A stretch of DNA of 64,000 nucleotides from Ancylobacter mangrovi (GTDB lineage: Bacteria > Pseudomonadota > Alphaproteobacteria > Rhizobiales > Xanthobacteraceae), in NCBI RefSeq assembly GCF_024752355.1, contig NZ_JANTHZ010000003.1, positions 62,001 to 126,000 on the forward strand. Direction: 5' to 3'. Within the stretch, counting starts at the first letter, position 1; each line of letters opens with the position of its first letter. The translations under genes and the position numbers were made by a program. Positions 43,267-52,595 of this stretch are shown in pieces. A model generated the notes under the pieces. The model made no database searches. It was not told the origin of the DNA and worked only from the letters and a program-made list of their open reading frames with translations.

Positions 43267-43846
43267 TGGGGCCGGCGGTCATCGGGTTGGAGTGGGTGTT
43301 CGGGGCAGGGCACAGCGGCCGGGTGCGGACGCTTGGGGGCGGTAGGGGCTGATTACGCGCCGGAGCTGGTCAGCGACAGAGCGCTCCAATAACCGGGCGA
43401 ATGCCGTCGGATCGTATCCCCCGCTTCCGGGCAGTCTCGGGGGCCCCGCGAGGATCGCGCAAGAAGCGGCGGTCATTCAAGGAAGCGGAAATCGCGCAGG
43501 AAGCGGAAGCCACGCCGAATGGGCCCGGCGCGGCCGAGGACCCGGGCTCCTCCTTTGGCGGCGCCGGCGTGGGCAACACGCCGCAACGAGCTTCCCGCCG
43601 GGAGATCGAACCCCGGCCGACAACGAGCCTTCAGAGAAACACACGCGCCCACCGGGCTCCGGTGCGCGGACAAACCGTCCGCAGACGCTGGCGATTTGGG
43701 AATTACATCGCCCACCGGCTTCTGGCGCGCAGTCGAGTCGTCCGCAGACAGCGACGCTTTCGGAAAAAGTATCCCGCCCGCCGGCCCCTCGCGCACGGCC
43801 GAGCCATCCGCCCGGCCCGATGCGCCGCCGGCCAGGCACACCCGCG
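43267..43846. other. 580-bp spacer holding a decayed tandem repeat; no gene assigned
   Basis: Several frames are open on both strands, as usual at this GC, but none has a ribosome site plus a natural composition. The main feature is a set of imperfect tandem units (see 43590-43840). The last bases abut the SleB gene stop, which reads toward this region. No terminator hairpin for SleB and no RNA gene was recognised. Confidence 0.6.
43590..43840. repeat. Imperfect tandem repeat, unit 63-66 bp
   Basis: The core cgccc(a/g)ccgg recurs at 43646, 43709 and 43775 (spacings 63 and 66 bp) with conserved following blocks such as cgtccgcagac; a weaker first copy lies near 43594. Both spacings are multiples of three. 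On the minus strand one frame reads a 21-22 residue unit beginning ADxxxAR..PVG. This is either a decayed repeat-protein gene or a non-coding satellite. Confidence 0.75.
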
Positions 43847-45148
43847 TCAGCTCGACCAGCGTCGCGGCCGGTAGAAGGTGTGCGCGCCAATCCGGTCGAG
43901 CTTGCGCATCTCCCGCACCCAGCGCGGGTGCACCGAGCGGGCGTGATAATGCGTTGCGCGGCCGACCTTCTCGTCCCAGACGCGCCCGTTCAGCATGTCG
44001 TCGGCAATCTGCTCGGCCTGCTTCCACAGCTCCGGCTCGGTCACCACGTCCTTCACATTGTCGCAGGCGAAGGTGAACTGGCAGGCGAATTTGCGCTTGG
44101 CGTTCTGGTAGACCGTGCGGCAGACATCGGCCGGGTAGTAGCCGGAGAAGACGCGGTTGACGACCACCTGCGCCACCGCGATCTGGCCGCGCAGCGGCTC
44201 GCCCCGGCTCTCGAAATAGACCGCTTCCGCGAGGCATTTGACCGAGCGGGCGAGGCGCTTGCCGGTGAGGCCGAGCCGCTCCGCCGGGCTCGGGCCGTCG
44301 ATGGCCTGATCGTCGTCGGGGTCGCCGGACTTCTCGGCGGTGGTGGTGCCGCCGTCGTCGTCGGGGTCCTCGGAATGGAGGAAGGGCTGCGGCGGCAGCG
44401 CGACGCTGTCATAGCCGAAGATGAAGGCGGACTGCCGGTAGAGCGGGAGCTGCTCCTCGGCCTCGGCCGTCCGGGCATTGGGGTCGTCCGCGGCGTCGCC
44501 GTCCTCGGGGCCGAGGGTCACCGCCGGCCCGCCGCCATCCTCGAGCTGGCTCGGGTCGCCGGTCGGATCGCCGGCGGCGACGGAGTAGACGCCCTCGGTG
44601 GCGCGCGCGGCCACGTTCGGCGCGTCCGTGTCGTCATCGGCCGCCTCGTCGGGGTCGGTGCCGATGCCCGCATCGGCGAGCGAGCCGGTGCCGACGCCGG
44701 TGCCCGTCCCGGTGCCGGTCCCGCCGGTGGATGCGGTGGTGGTCGCGGTGCCCGCACCGCCAGTGCCCGCCGGCGTCATGTCGCCCGCCAGGGCGAGCGG
44801 TCCCGGCTCGTCGGGCGCGGCGTCGACCGGCGCGATGGGGGCCATGGCCAGCCGGTCGCCCTTGTCGGTGCGGTTGATGTCGAAGCCGAGCGGCACCGCA
44901 TGCGGCGCCTCGGGAATGGCGGAGCTGGCGAGCAGGGCCGAATGGGAGGGCCACGCGAAGGTCGAGGCCTTGAGGACGTGCAGCGAGCCCGAGAGCATGG
45001 AGAAGCGGACGCGCTCGGCGACGCCCGGCTGGTGGGCCAGAAGGTCCCGGATGTCCTGCGGACCGATGCTCACGCTGCCGCCGACCACCATGGCCACGAG
45101 CAGCGCCAGCCTGATTCCGATGTTCTTGACCCGAGACTTGATCCGCAT
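43847..45148 (-). CDS. SleB-type cell wall hydrolase
   Basis: A 433-residue envelope protein with a C-terminal SleB/CwlJ-like hydrolase domain (about residues 310-433), probably a peptidoglycan lytic transglycosylase or amidase. The catalytic glutamate region is LAEAVYFESRGEPLRGQIA, followed by VAQVVVNRVFSGYYP and HYHARSVHPRWV. An N-terminal hydrophobic segment (IGIRLALLVAMVVGGSVSI) anchors or exports it. Between lies about 200 residues of disordered, Thr/Gly/Asp-rich linker with TGTGTGTG runs, likely spanning the periplasm or wall. The ATG at 45148 is preferred over one 19 codons earlier. Confidence 0.85.
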   Translation of the reverse strand: MRIKSRVKNIGIRLALLVAMVVGGSVSIGPQDIRDLLAHQPGVAERVRFSMLSGSLHVLKASTFAWPSHSALLASSAIPEAPHAVPLGFDINRTDKGDRLAMAPIAPVDAAPDEPGPLALAGDMTPAGTGGAGTATTTASTGGTGTGTGTGVGTGSLADAGIGTDPDEAADDDTDAPNVAARATEGVYSVAAGDPTGDPSQLEDGGGPAVTLGPEDGDAADDPNARTAEAEEQLPLYRQSAFIFGYDSVALPPQPFLHSEDPDDDGGTTTAEKSGDPDDDQAIDGPSPAERLGLTGKRLARSVKCLAEAVYFESRGEPLRGQIAVAQVVVNRVFSGYYPADVCRTVYQNAKRKFACQFTFACDNVKDVVTEPELWKQAEQIADDMLNGRVWDEKVGRATHYHARSVHPRWVREMRKLDRIGAHTFYRPRRWSS

Positions 45149-45321
45149 CCGACGCCTACGCAACAACTGAACCGCGCCGCCGCGTGGTTTGCCGGCGACA
45201 GGCAAGACCGCGCGTTCATGACTTCATGGTTGTCGCGTATTAACCTTGCGAGGGGGTTAATGCCGGCGGCGCTTGGCCGTCGATTGGCGCCGGCATGGCC
45301 ATTTCTGGATAGGATGAGGCG

Positions 45322-46314
45322 TCAGCGGGGCGCGGCGGCGCGGCCCAGCCGGTCGGCGATCGCCTCGCCCAGGCCCTGCCGGGGAAGCGGCACCACGGCG
45401 ATGGAATCGGCGCCGCTGGCTTCGAGATCGCGCAGATGCGCGAACAGGTTGGCCGCCGCCTCCACCAGATCGCCCGAGGGGCTGAGATCGCGGCACGCCT
45501 TCGCCTGCTCGAAGCCGGGCGGGCGCGCGGCGGCGAAGGTGAGCAACGCCTCGCCGGGCCGCACTTCCCGCGCGCCGAGCCGGACGGGAACGGACGGCGC
45601 ATAATGCGAGGCCAGCATGCCGGGCGCGAGCGGCGCGGTCTCGGCCGTGGGCGCGGCGGGGCTGGCGAGCGGAGCGCCGAGCGCCGCCTCGATGGCCTCG
45701 CGCGGCAGGCCGCCGGGGCGCAGCAGCACCAGCGTGTCGCTGGTGCAGTCGATGATGGTGGATTCCACCCCGACCGGGGTCGGGCCGGCATCGAGGATGA
45801 GATCGATGCGCCCGTCGAGATCGGCCAGCACGTGGCCGGCGGTGGTCGGGGAGACGTGGCCGGAGCGGTTTGCGCTCGGCGCCGCGACGGCCCGCCCCAC
45901 GGCCTGCAGCACGGCGCGCGCCACCTCGTGGCCGGGCACGCGGATCGCGACCGTCGAAAGCCCCGAGCGCGCGAGCGCGCAGGTGGCCCCCTCGCGGGCC
46001 GGCACGATGAGGGTCAGCGGGCCGGGCCAGAAGCGGTCGGCCAGCAACTGCGCCGAGGCGGTGAGGTGCCCGACCTGCCGCGCGGCGTCGACGTCCGGCA
46101 CATGGGCGATCAGCGGGTTGAAGGTCGGGCGCCCCTTCGCCTCGTAGAGGCTGGCGACCGCCACGGGATCGGTGGCGTCGCAGGCGAGGCCGTACACCGT
46201 CTCCGTGGGCAGGGCGACGAGGCCGCCCGAGGCGATGAGCTGCGCCGCCCGCGCGATGCCGGGCGCATCGGCGGGCACGAGGCGGGTCGTCCGCGGCTGA
46301 CGGGGCGCGTTCAC
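45322..46314 (-). CDS. L-threonylcarbamoyladenylate synthase, Sua5 type
   Basis: A 330-residue Sua5/YrdC enzyme making threonylcarbamoyl-AMP for the t6A37 modification of ANN-decoding tRNAs. The N-terminal YrdC domain has the LVALPTETVYGLACDA and KGRPTFNPLIAHV motifs; the extra C-terminal Sua5 domain starts near GMLASHYAPSVPV. The start is a GTG at 46314 (VNAPRQP), fixed by GGAGAG on the minus strand at proper distance; the frame stays open for about 440 codons more upstream as an antisense shadow of the deacetylase gene and is rejected. Confidence 0.93.
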   Translation of the reverse strand: MNAPRQPRTTRLVPADAPGIARAAQLIASGGLVALPTETVYGLACDATDPVAVASLYEAKGRPTFNPLIAHVPDVDAARQVGHLTASAQLLADRFWPGPLTLIVPAREGATCALARSGLSTVAIRVPGHEVARAVLQAVGRAVAAPSANRSGHVSPTTAGHVLADLDGRIDLILDAGPTPVGVESTIIDCTSDTLVLLRPGGLPREAIEAALGAPLASPAAPTAETAPLAPGMLASHYAPSVPVRLGAREVRPGEALLTFAAARPPGFEQAKACRDLSPSGDLVEAAANLFAHLRDLEASGADSIAVVPLPRQGLGEAIADRLGRAAAPR

Positions 46315-46518
46315 GCTATTGCTCTCCGCAACAAGGCGGGGTCGAATAGGATTTCGAGGCGGCGAGGTCAACCGGCGTCGCGGCTGGGGAAAGCCCGGCG
46401 CGAGGCGCCGTGGCCGGCGGCTTCGGCTGGTTCGGCGGGCGCACGTGGCATATCGTCCACCATGCCCTAGATAATAGCCGCATCCAAAACGATACGCAGA
46501 GCAGCATCCGGGAACGCC

Positions 46519-47448
46519 ATGACCACCCTTCTCATCCAGCACGACGCCTGCCTCGAACACCTCACCCCGGCGGGTCATCCCGAACGGCCGGACCGCGTGC
46601 GGGTGCTCAACCGCGTGTTCGAGGACGAGAAGTTCGCCAATCTCGCCCGCGAGCAGGCGCCGCTCGGCGCGCGCGAGGACATCATCCGCGTGCATCCGGA
46701 GGATTTCCTCGACGCGCTGGACGCGGCGGTGCCGACCGAGGGGCTGGTGCGGATCGATGGCGACACCGTCATGTCGCCCGGCACCGGCGAGGCGATCTGG
46801 CGCGGCGTCGGCGGCGCCGTGCTCGGGGTCGACGAGGTGCTCTCGGGCAAGGTGAAGAACGCGTTCGTCTCGATGCGCCCGCCCGGGCACCACGCCGAGA
46901 CGCGCACGCCGATGGGTTTCTGCCTGTTCAACAACGTCGCCATCGCCGCCCGCCACGCGCGGGCGGTGCACGGGCTGGGGCGCGTCGCCATCGTCGATTT
47001 CGACGTCCATCACGGCAACGGCACGCAGGAGATCTTCTGGTCGGATCCCGACGTCCTCTACGCCTCGACCCACCAGATGCCGCTGTTCCCGGGCACCGGC
47101 GCGGTCGGCGAGCGCGGCACGACCGACAACATCGTCAACGCGCCGCTGCGGCCGGGCGATGACGGCGTGCAGTTCCGCGAGGCGTTCGAAAGCCGGATCC
47201 TGCCGCGGGTCGCGGCGTTCGGGCCGGAGCTCATCATCATCTCGGCCGGCTTCGACGCCCATACGCGCGATCCGCTCGCCGCGCTCAACCTGCTCGAGGA
47301 CGACTTCTCCTGGGTGACCAAGAAGCTGATGGACCTCGCCGACAAGCATTGCGGCGGCCGCATCGTCTCGGTGCTGGAAGGCGGCTACGACCTCGAAGGG
47401 CTGGCGCGCTCCGCCTCGGCCCATGTCACGGCGCTGATGCGCGGGTGA
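46519..47448 (+). CDS. Histone deacetylase family protein
   Basis: A 309-residue zinc-dependent deacetylase-like protein (acetoin-utilisation/acetylpolyamine amidohydrolase relatives). The active-site pattern is intact: RPPGHHAE, then FNNVAIAARHAR, and DFDVHHGNGTQ with the zinc aspartate and histidine, and SAGFDAH further on. Its bacterial substrates may be acetylated polyamines or proteins. It is divergent from the Sua5 gene and followed by xseB 67 bp later, the usual alphaproteobacterial pairing. Confidence 0.92.
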   Translation: MTTLLIQHDACLEHLTPAGHPERPDRVRVLNRVFEDEKFANLAREQAPLGAREDIIRVHPEDFLDALDAAVPTEGLVRIDGDTVMSPGTGEAIWRGVGGAVLGVDEVLSGKVKNAFVSMRPPGHHAETRTPMGFCLFNNVAIAARHARAVHGLGRVAIVDFDVHHGNGTQEIFWSDPDVLYASTHQMPLFPGTGAVGERGTTDNIVNAPLRPGDDGVQFREAFESRILPRVAAFGPELIIISAGFDAHTRDPLAALNLLEDDFSWVTKKLMDLADKHCGGRIVSVLEGGYDLEGLARSASAHVTALMRG

Positions 47449-47515
47449 GGCGGGCCGGGGTCGAACCGGCGGGTGCGAGACTGTATAAGAACGCGACTCG
47501 CAGCGGGAGACGGCG

Positions 47516-47791
47516 ATGAGTGACAGGACGGGCGGCGATCCGGCGACCGGCAGCATGACGGACGTTGATGGGATGAGCTTCGAGCGGGCGCTCGCCGAGC
47601 TCGAATCGATCGTCGCCAAGCTGGAGAGCGGCAACGTGCCGCTCGAGGAATCGATCAGCCTCTATGCGCGCGGCGAGGCGCTCAAGGCACGCTGCGACGC
47701 GCTGCTGAAGGACGCCGAGGCACGGGTCGAGAAGATCACCCTCGGCGCCGACGGCCGCCCCTCGGGCACCCAGCCGCTCGACGGCGACTAG
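47516..47791 (+). CDS. xseB: Exodeoxyribonuclease VII small subunit
   Basis: A 91-residue helical subunit that with XseA degrades single-stranded DNA. The family motif is [20 protein letters not shown] followed by [21 protein letters not shown] 20-residue disordered head precedes it. The ATG at 47516 has gggaga (47505-47510) upstream. xseA is not in the window. In many alphaproteobacteria dxs follows directly; here about 2.8 kb of other genes intervene. Confidence 0.95.
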   Translation: MSDRTGGDPATGSMTDVDGMSFERALAELESIVAKLESGNVPLEESISLYARGEALKARCDALLKDAEARVEKITLGADGRPSGTQPLDGD

Positions 47792-47811
47792 CCGGCGAGG
47801 CGCGGCTCACC

Positions 47812-48234
47812 ATGAGCGTCCGCCTGCGCGCCCATCACCTCCTGTGCCTGCTCACCTATGTCGGCAAGGGCTACACCCCCGCCTTCGTCGCCCATTACGA
47901 GCGCGTCGTCGCCCGGCTCAATGCGGGCGAGGAGGCGGTGCTGGTCGAGGGGCCCGACGAGATCTGCGCGCCGATGCTGGAAGGCGGCCATCACTGCCTG
48001 AAGCCGCGCATCGCCGCCCGCGATGGCGAGGCGATCGAGGCGCTGCGGTCCGTGCTGGGCGCGGAGCTTCGGCCCGGGGCGCGCGTGCCGCTCGGCAGGG
48101 AGCAGGTAAGCGCGATGCGCATCGCCTTCGCGGCCGGGACCATCCGCGGCGCCTGCGCCCGCTGCCAGTGGTCGGAGCTGTGCACCGGCGTCGCGGCGGA
48201 AGGATTCGCCGCCGCCCGTTTCATCGGCGGCTGA
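47812..48234 (+). CDS. DUF1284 protein
   Basis: A 140-residue protein of DUF1284, function unknown. The family opening RLRAHHLLCLLTYVGKGYTP is clear, followed by VLVEGPDEICAPML and a cysteine-rich end (GACARCQWSELC). The histidine pair and cysteines suggest metal binding. It starts 20 bp after xseB and is convergent with the DUF1272 gene. Confidence 0.88.
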   Translation: MSVRLRAHHLLCLLTYVGKGYTPAFVAHYERVVARLNAGEEAVLVEGPDEICAPMLEGGHHCLKPRIAARDGEAIEALRSVLGAELRPGARVPLGREQVSAMRIAFAAGTIRGACARCQWSELCTGVAAEGFAAARFIGG

Positions 48235-48240
48235 CGGCGC

Positions 48241-48492
48241 TCAGGCGGAAAGCTTCCTGCGGCAGTCGGGATTGAAGGTGCGCGCGGTGGCGGCGGGATG
48301 GCGCGCCAGCGCCGCCGGCGGGCGGACGGGCCGGCGCACCAGTTCGCCGCTGCAATTGGGGCAGATGCCGCCGAGCACGTCGGCGGCGCAATCGGCGCAG
48401 AAGGTGCACTCGAAGGTGCAGATCATGGCGTCGCGCGAGCCGGGAGGCAGGTCGCGGTCGCAGCACTCGCAGTTCGGCCTCAGCTCCAGCAT
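48241..48492 (-). CDS. DUF1272 zinc-ribbon-like protein
   Basis: An 83-residue DUF1272 protein. The cysteine pairs are dense in the first 50 residues: PNCECCDRDLP, ICTFECTFCADCA, and GGICPNCSGELVRRP, consistent with one or two zinc sites. The tail is proline/alanine/arginine-rich. The function is unknown. It follows the ICMT-like gene on the same strand with a 27-bp gap, so it is probably the last gene of that unit. Confidence 0.88.
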   Translation of the reverse strand: MLELRPNCECCDRDLPPGSRDAMICTFECTFCADCAADVLGGICPNCSGELVRRPVRPPAALARHPAATARTFNPDCRRKLSA

Positions 48493-48519
48493 GGTCCGTC
48501 CTCGATCGGTCGGCGGAGA

Positions 48520-49107
48520 TCAGTACAGGCCGGGCACGAGCCGCGCGGTGCGGGCGCTGTAGGCGCGGTACTGGTCGCCGAAGGTGTCGAGCATCATCGC
48601 CTCCTCGCGCCCGATGCGGAAGGCGTACAGGATGCCGAAGCCGATCAGCCCGGCCGGGCCGGCGACGAGGTTCGGGATCAGCACCGCCTGCGCCAGCGCC
48701 CACAGGAAGAAGGCCGAGTACATGGGGTGGCGCACATAGCGGTAGACCCCCTCGGTGATCAGCTTGTGGGTGTCCTTGATCTCCAGCGTCACCGACCAGT
48801 TGCGGCCGAGGTCCTTGTGGGTCCGGCGGAACAGCCAGAGCGAGGCCGCGAAGATGAGGGTGCCCAGCGCGAGCTGAAACGGCGAATAGGGATAGTTGTA
48901 GGCGTTGAAGAGCTTCGAGGTCGCCCACAGCAGCGGGATGATGCCGAGCCCCAGCGTGGAGCAGGAGAGCAGCACCAGTTCGCGCACGCGATGGCGCGCG
49001 TCGACCACGCGCTCGCGCTTCACCCGGCGTTCGAAGGGCAGGCGGATGAGGTACCACCCGATCACACCGGCGGCCCAGATGATCTTGGCGGCGACAAGCA
49101 GATTCAT
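48520..49107 (-). CDS. Isoprenylcysteine carboxylmethyltransferase-like membrane protein (second copy)
   Basis: A 195-residue membrane methyltransferase-like protein. Several helices; the SAM/active-site block reads GVYRYVRHPMYSAFFLWALA and ends REEAMMLDTFGDQYRAYSAR, the canonical RHPxY and EExxL motifs of the ICMT fold, better kept than in the copy at 34102. Its start (ATG 49107) overlaps by 4 bp the stop of the hydrolase-like gene, so the two are translationally coupled. Substrate unknown. Confidence 0.85.
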   Translation of the reverse strand: MNLLVAAKIIWAAGVIGWYLIRLPFERRVKRERVVDARHRVRELVLLSCSTLGLGIIPLLWATSKLFNAYNYPYSPFQLALGTLIFAASLWLFRRTHKDLGRNWSVTLEIKDTHKLITEGVYRYVRHPMYSAFFLWALAQAVLIPNLVAGPAGLIGFGILYAFRIGREEAMMLDTFGDQYRAYSARTARLVPGLY

Positions 49108-50390
49108 GGAATGTCCGTCGTTGAGGCGATGAGCGCGCCGTCGGCGGTGAACCGTCCGATCGGCCCATCCTGCCGGAGGCTGAGTTCGGCAAAGGGGATG
49201 GGGCCAAGCGCGAACATGAAGTAGTCGTAGGCGGCCCGTCGCTCATTGGCCAGCAGGAACTGGTAGTGGATGCGCATGGTGTGCCAGCGCAGCCGCCGCA
49301 GCTTCTCCGGCGTCAGCATGCGCTTGATGTTGGCGTTGCGCAGCAGGGGCTGCACCGGCGCTTCGTCGTCGAAATCGGCGCGGGCGAGCGTGACCGGGTG
49401 GAACTTGTAGAAATTGATGGCGTCGTGGCGGGCCTGGTACTCGACCCAGACCAGCCCCTCGGTTGTCGCCACGCGGCGGGCGGCGGCGCGCACCTTCTCG
49501 CCCTTCGGGTGCAGCGCGAGCTTGGGGATGGTGGCGCCGCAGGTGAGAAGGCACAGCCGCGTGCCGGAGCGGGCGAGGCCGGGCTCGCGCGCGAGCGCCC
49601 GCTCGATCACGCCGAGCATGAGCGTGGCGCCGAGGCTGTGGCCGACCAGCAGGATCTCGTCATGTCCGCCCGAGCGCACCGCCTCGACCAGGATGTCGGC
49701 GAAGCGGTCCAGCCGCGCCTCGAGCTCGGGCGCGCGGTCGTGGAGGTAGTGATGGGCGAGGTCCCAGTCGTCGAGCGCCTGGTGCAGGCGCCAGTCGCGG
49801 CCCGGCCGGTGGAACAGCGCGAAGAACGCGCCGACCGCGACCGCGAGGCCGACGAGCAGGGGAAGCGGCGAGGGCATCGCGCCGGCGGCGAGATGGCCGG
49901 CCAGCCAGCCGGCGAGAATGCCGCCGGCGGCGAACAGGGCGACGATGGCGAAGGGAAAGGCGAAGAAGAACCAGTAGCGCGGGCTCGCCTTGATGTAGCG
50001 CCGCGCCGTGCCGCTGACGAGCACCTCCCAGAGCCCCCGGAAGCCGCCGACGAGCCGACGCGGATCGGATCGCTCGTCGAGCGCGACCACGATGTCGTCC
50101 CAGCGCAGGATGCGGTAGTCGGTCCGCATGCGCCAGTTCGGGCCGTGCGTGGCCACGTCCCAGCGCGCGGCCACGCCCGTGCCGTCGTCGAGGCGTGGCG
50201 AGACTTCCACCTGCGCCCCCCACAGCGCGGCGAACAGGCCGGCCTGGTAGACGAAGCGGTCGTGGTGATAGTCCATGTCGGTCGGGTCGTGGCCGGGCAG
50301 GAAGAGGACGAGCCGCCGGCCGCCATTCCCGCCATCGGTCTGCGGGTCCCGTTCCACTGAATCAACGCCCTCGGGCGCCACGTTCATCAT
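49104..50390 (-). CDS. Membrane-anchored alpha/beta-hydrolase-like protein
   Basis: A 428-residue protein with a lipase-type nucleophile motif LLVGHSLGATLML (about residues 245-257) and an opening typical of a hydrolase (RLVLFLPGHDPTD), with two adjacent membrane helices between (about 140-170 and 175-195). The candidate catalytic histidine is in the C-terminal part (WHTMRIHYQF or an earlier HDAIN), not certain. I know no named family. It is co-transcribed with the ICMT-like methyltransferase, hinting at lipid metabolism (inference). The start is an ATGATG pair at 50390. Confidence 0.72.
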   Translation of the reverse strand: MMNVAPEGVDSVERDPQTDGGNGGRRLVLFLPGHDPTDMDYHHDRFVYQAGLFAALWGAQVEVSPRLDDGTGVAARWDVATHGPNWRMRTDYRILRWDDIVVALDERSDPRRLVGGFRGLWEVLVSGTARRYIKASPRYWFFFAFPFAIVALFAAGGILAGWLAGHLAAGAMPSPLPLLVGLAVAVGAFFALFHRPGRDWRLHQALDDWDLAHHYLHDRAPELEARLDRFADILVEAVRSGGHDEILLVGHSLGATLMLGVIERALAREPGLARSGTRLCLLTCGATIPKLALHPKGEKVRAAARRVATTEGLVWVEYQARHDAINFYKFHPVTLARADFDDEAPVQPLLRNANIKRMLTPEKLRRLRWHTMRIHYQFLLANERRAAYDYFMFALGPIPFAELSLRQDGPIGRFTADGALIASTTDIP

Positions 50391-50630
50391 GCGGCGGTTC
50401 TAAACAATGACGTGGCGGTAGGCCAACATTTGTGCATGCCCGGCAGGCGGTCTCCACATCCTGTTGCGGCGGGCGCACCGGGGTGCGGCACCGCGTCGGA
50501 GCCATGGCGGGCGCGGGCCGGCAGGGACGCGCGTGCGTTGCACCTGAAGAAAGCATTGTGTATGCGATTGAACTTCGTCCGCGGCACCGCATTTGCCTTT
50601 AAGACCGACGTGACGTGACCGGAGACGTAA

Positions 50631-52574
50631 TTGACCCGTCCCTCCACCCCTCTTCTCGATGCGATCCGCGAACCAGCTGATCTGCGCAACCTGCCGGACG
50701 ACAGGCTGCAGCAGCTTGCCGCCGAGCTGCGCGAGGAGACCATCGATGCCGTGTCCGTCACCGGCGGGCATCTGGGCGCGGGGCTCGGCGTGGTCGAACT
50801 CACGGTCGCGCTGCATCACGTTTTCGATACTCCCTATGACCGGCTGATCTGGGATGTCGGCCACCAGTGCTATCCGCACAAGATCCTGACCGGGCGGCGC
50901 GAGCGCATCCGCACCCTGCGCCAGGGTGGGGGGCTGTCCGGCTTCACCAACCGTGCCGAGAGCGAATACGACCCGTTCGGCGCCGGCCATTCCTCGACCT
51001 CGATCTCCGCCGGCCTCGGCATGGCGGTGGCGCGCGACCTCGAGACGGCGCGTGATCCCGGGCTGAAGCGGCGCAACGTGGTCTGCGTGATCGGCGACGG
51101 GGCGATGTCGGCCGGCATGGCCTATGAGGCGATGAACAATGCCGGGGCGATGGATTCGCGGCTCATCGTCATCCTGAACGACAACGACATGTCGATCGCC
51201 CCGCCGGTGGGGGCAATGTCGGCCTATCTCGCCCGGCTGATCTCCGGCCGGACCTACCGCTCGCTGCGCGAGACCGCCAAGCAGCTCGCCGGCAATCTGC
51301 CGAAGTTCTTCGGGCGCCAGGCGGCGCGGGCGGAGGAGTTCGCGCGCGGCTTCTGGACCGGCGGCACGCTGTTCGAGGAGCTCGGCTTCTACTATGTCGG
51401 CCCGATCGACGGGCACAATCTCGACCATCTGCTGCCGATCCTGCGCAATGTGCGCGACACCGAGACCGGGCCGATCCTGGTCCATGTCGTGACCCAGAAG
51501 GGCAAGGGCTATCCGCCGGCCGAGGAGTCGGCCGACAAGTATCACGGCGTGCAGCGCTTCGACGTCGCCACGGGCACGCAGCGTAAGGCGACCTCGAACG
51601 CGCCGACCTATACCAGCGTGTTCGCCGAGAGCCTGGTCGAGGAGGCGCGGCACGACGAGCGCATCGTCGCCATCAACGCCGCCATGCCGGCCGGCACCGG
51701 GCTCGACCTGTTCGGCCACCATTTCCCGGACCGGACCTTCGACGTCGGTATCGCCGAGCAGCACGCGGTGACCTTCGCCGCCGGGCTGGCGAGCGAGGGC
51801 TACAAGCCGTTCTGCGCCATCTACTCGACCTTCCTGCAGCGCGCCTACGACCAGATCGTCCACGACGTCGCCATCCAGCGCCTGCCGGTGCGCTTCGCCA
51901 TCGATCGCGCCGGGCTGGTCGGGGCGGACGGGGCGACGCATGTCGGCGCCTTCGACGTGCCGATGCTGGCGACGCTGCCGGGCATGGTGGTGATGGCCGC
52001 CAGCGACGAGGCCGAGCTCATGCACATGGTCGCGACGGCCGCCGCCTATGACGAGGGTCCGATCGCCTTCCGCTATCCGCGCGGCGAGGGTGCCGGCGTC
52101 GAGCGGCCCGCGCGCGGCCAGCCGCTGGAGATCGGGCGCGGGCGGATCGTGCGCGAGGGCTCCAAGGTGGCGCTGCTGTCGCTCGGCACGCGGCTCGGCG
52201 CCTGCACGGTCGCCGCCGAGCAACTCGCTGGCTTCGGCCTTTCGACCACGGTGGCCGATGCGCGCTTCGCCAAGCCGCTCGACCGCGACCTGATTCTGCG
52301 TCTTGCGCGCGCGCACGAGGTGCTGATCACGGTGGAGGAAGGCGCGGTCGGCGGCTTCGGCGCCCATGTGCTGTCCATGCTGGCCGAGGTCGGGGCGCTC
52401 GAGCGCGGGCTGAAGGTGCGCACGCTTCACCTGCCGGACCGGTTCATCGAGCATGAGAGCCCCGCGGGCCAGCTTCATGAGGCGGGCCTCGACGCGGAAG
52501 GCATCGTGCGCGGCGTGTTCGCGGCGCTGGGGCGCGCGGAGGACGCGGCGGCGCTTGCGCTCCTGCGCGGCTGA
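50631..52574 (+). CDS. dxs: 1-deoxy-D-xylulose-5-phosphate synthase
   Basis: A 647-residue thiamine-diphosphate enzyme, first step of the MEP isoprenoid pathway, condensing pyruvate and glyceraldehyde 3-phosphate. The opening [21 protein letters not shown] and [15 protein letters not shown] are diagnostic; the ThDP motif starts [16 protein letters not shown]. The catalytic glutamate is in [18 protein letters not shown]. The start is a TTG at 50631, supported by ggagacg (50621-50627); no better ATG exists. tlyA follows 21 bp downstream. The 240-bp upstream spacer contains the promoter but no other gene. Confidence 0.97.
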   Translation: MTRPSTPLLDAIREPADLRNLPDDRLQQLAAELREETIDAVSVTGGHLGAGLGVVELTVALHHVFDTPYDRLIWDVGHQCYPHKILTGRRERIRTLRQGGGLSGFTNRAESEYDPFGAGHSSTSISAGLGMAVARDLETARDPGLKRRNVVCVIGDGAMSAGMAYEAMNNAGAMDSRLIVILNDNDMSIAPPVGAMSAYLARLISGRTYRSLRETAKQLAGNLPKFFGRQAARAEEFARGFWTGGTLFEELGFYYVGPIDGHNLDHLLPILRNVRDTETGPILVHVVTQKGKGYPPAEESADKYHGVQRFDVATGTQRKATSNAPTYTSVFAESLVEEARHDERIVAINAAMPAGTGLDLFGHHFPDRTFDVGIAEQHAVTFAAGLASEGYKPFCAIYSTFLQRAYDQIVHDVAIQRLPVRFAIDRAGLVGADGATHVGAFDVPMLATLPGMVVMAASDEAELMHMVATAAAYDEGPIAFRYPRGEGAGVERPARGQPLEIGRGRIVREGSKVALLSLGTRLGACTVAAEQLAGFGLSTTVADARFAKPLDRDLILRLARAHEVLITVEEGAVGGFGAHVLSMLAEVGALERGLKVRTLHLPDRFIEHESPAGQLHEAGLDAEGIVRGVFAALGRAEDAAALALLRG

Positions 52575-52595
52575 GCCCCGCCGGGAGCGGCGAGG

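Noticed and set aside
43267-43846. tRNA or small RNA in the repeat-rich spacer
   Set aside because: No cloverleaf pattern or A/B-box-like T-loop was found, and the dominant structure is the tandem repeat.
46315-47634. Upstream extension of the Sua5 frame to about 770 codons
   Set aside because: The extra part lies antisense to the deacetylase and xseB genes, and a GTG at 46314 with a good ribosome site matches the family start.
50412-50618. Small forward frame before dxs
   Set aside because: No ribosome site or family resemblance; it covers the expected dxs promoter/leader.
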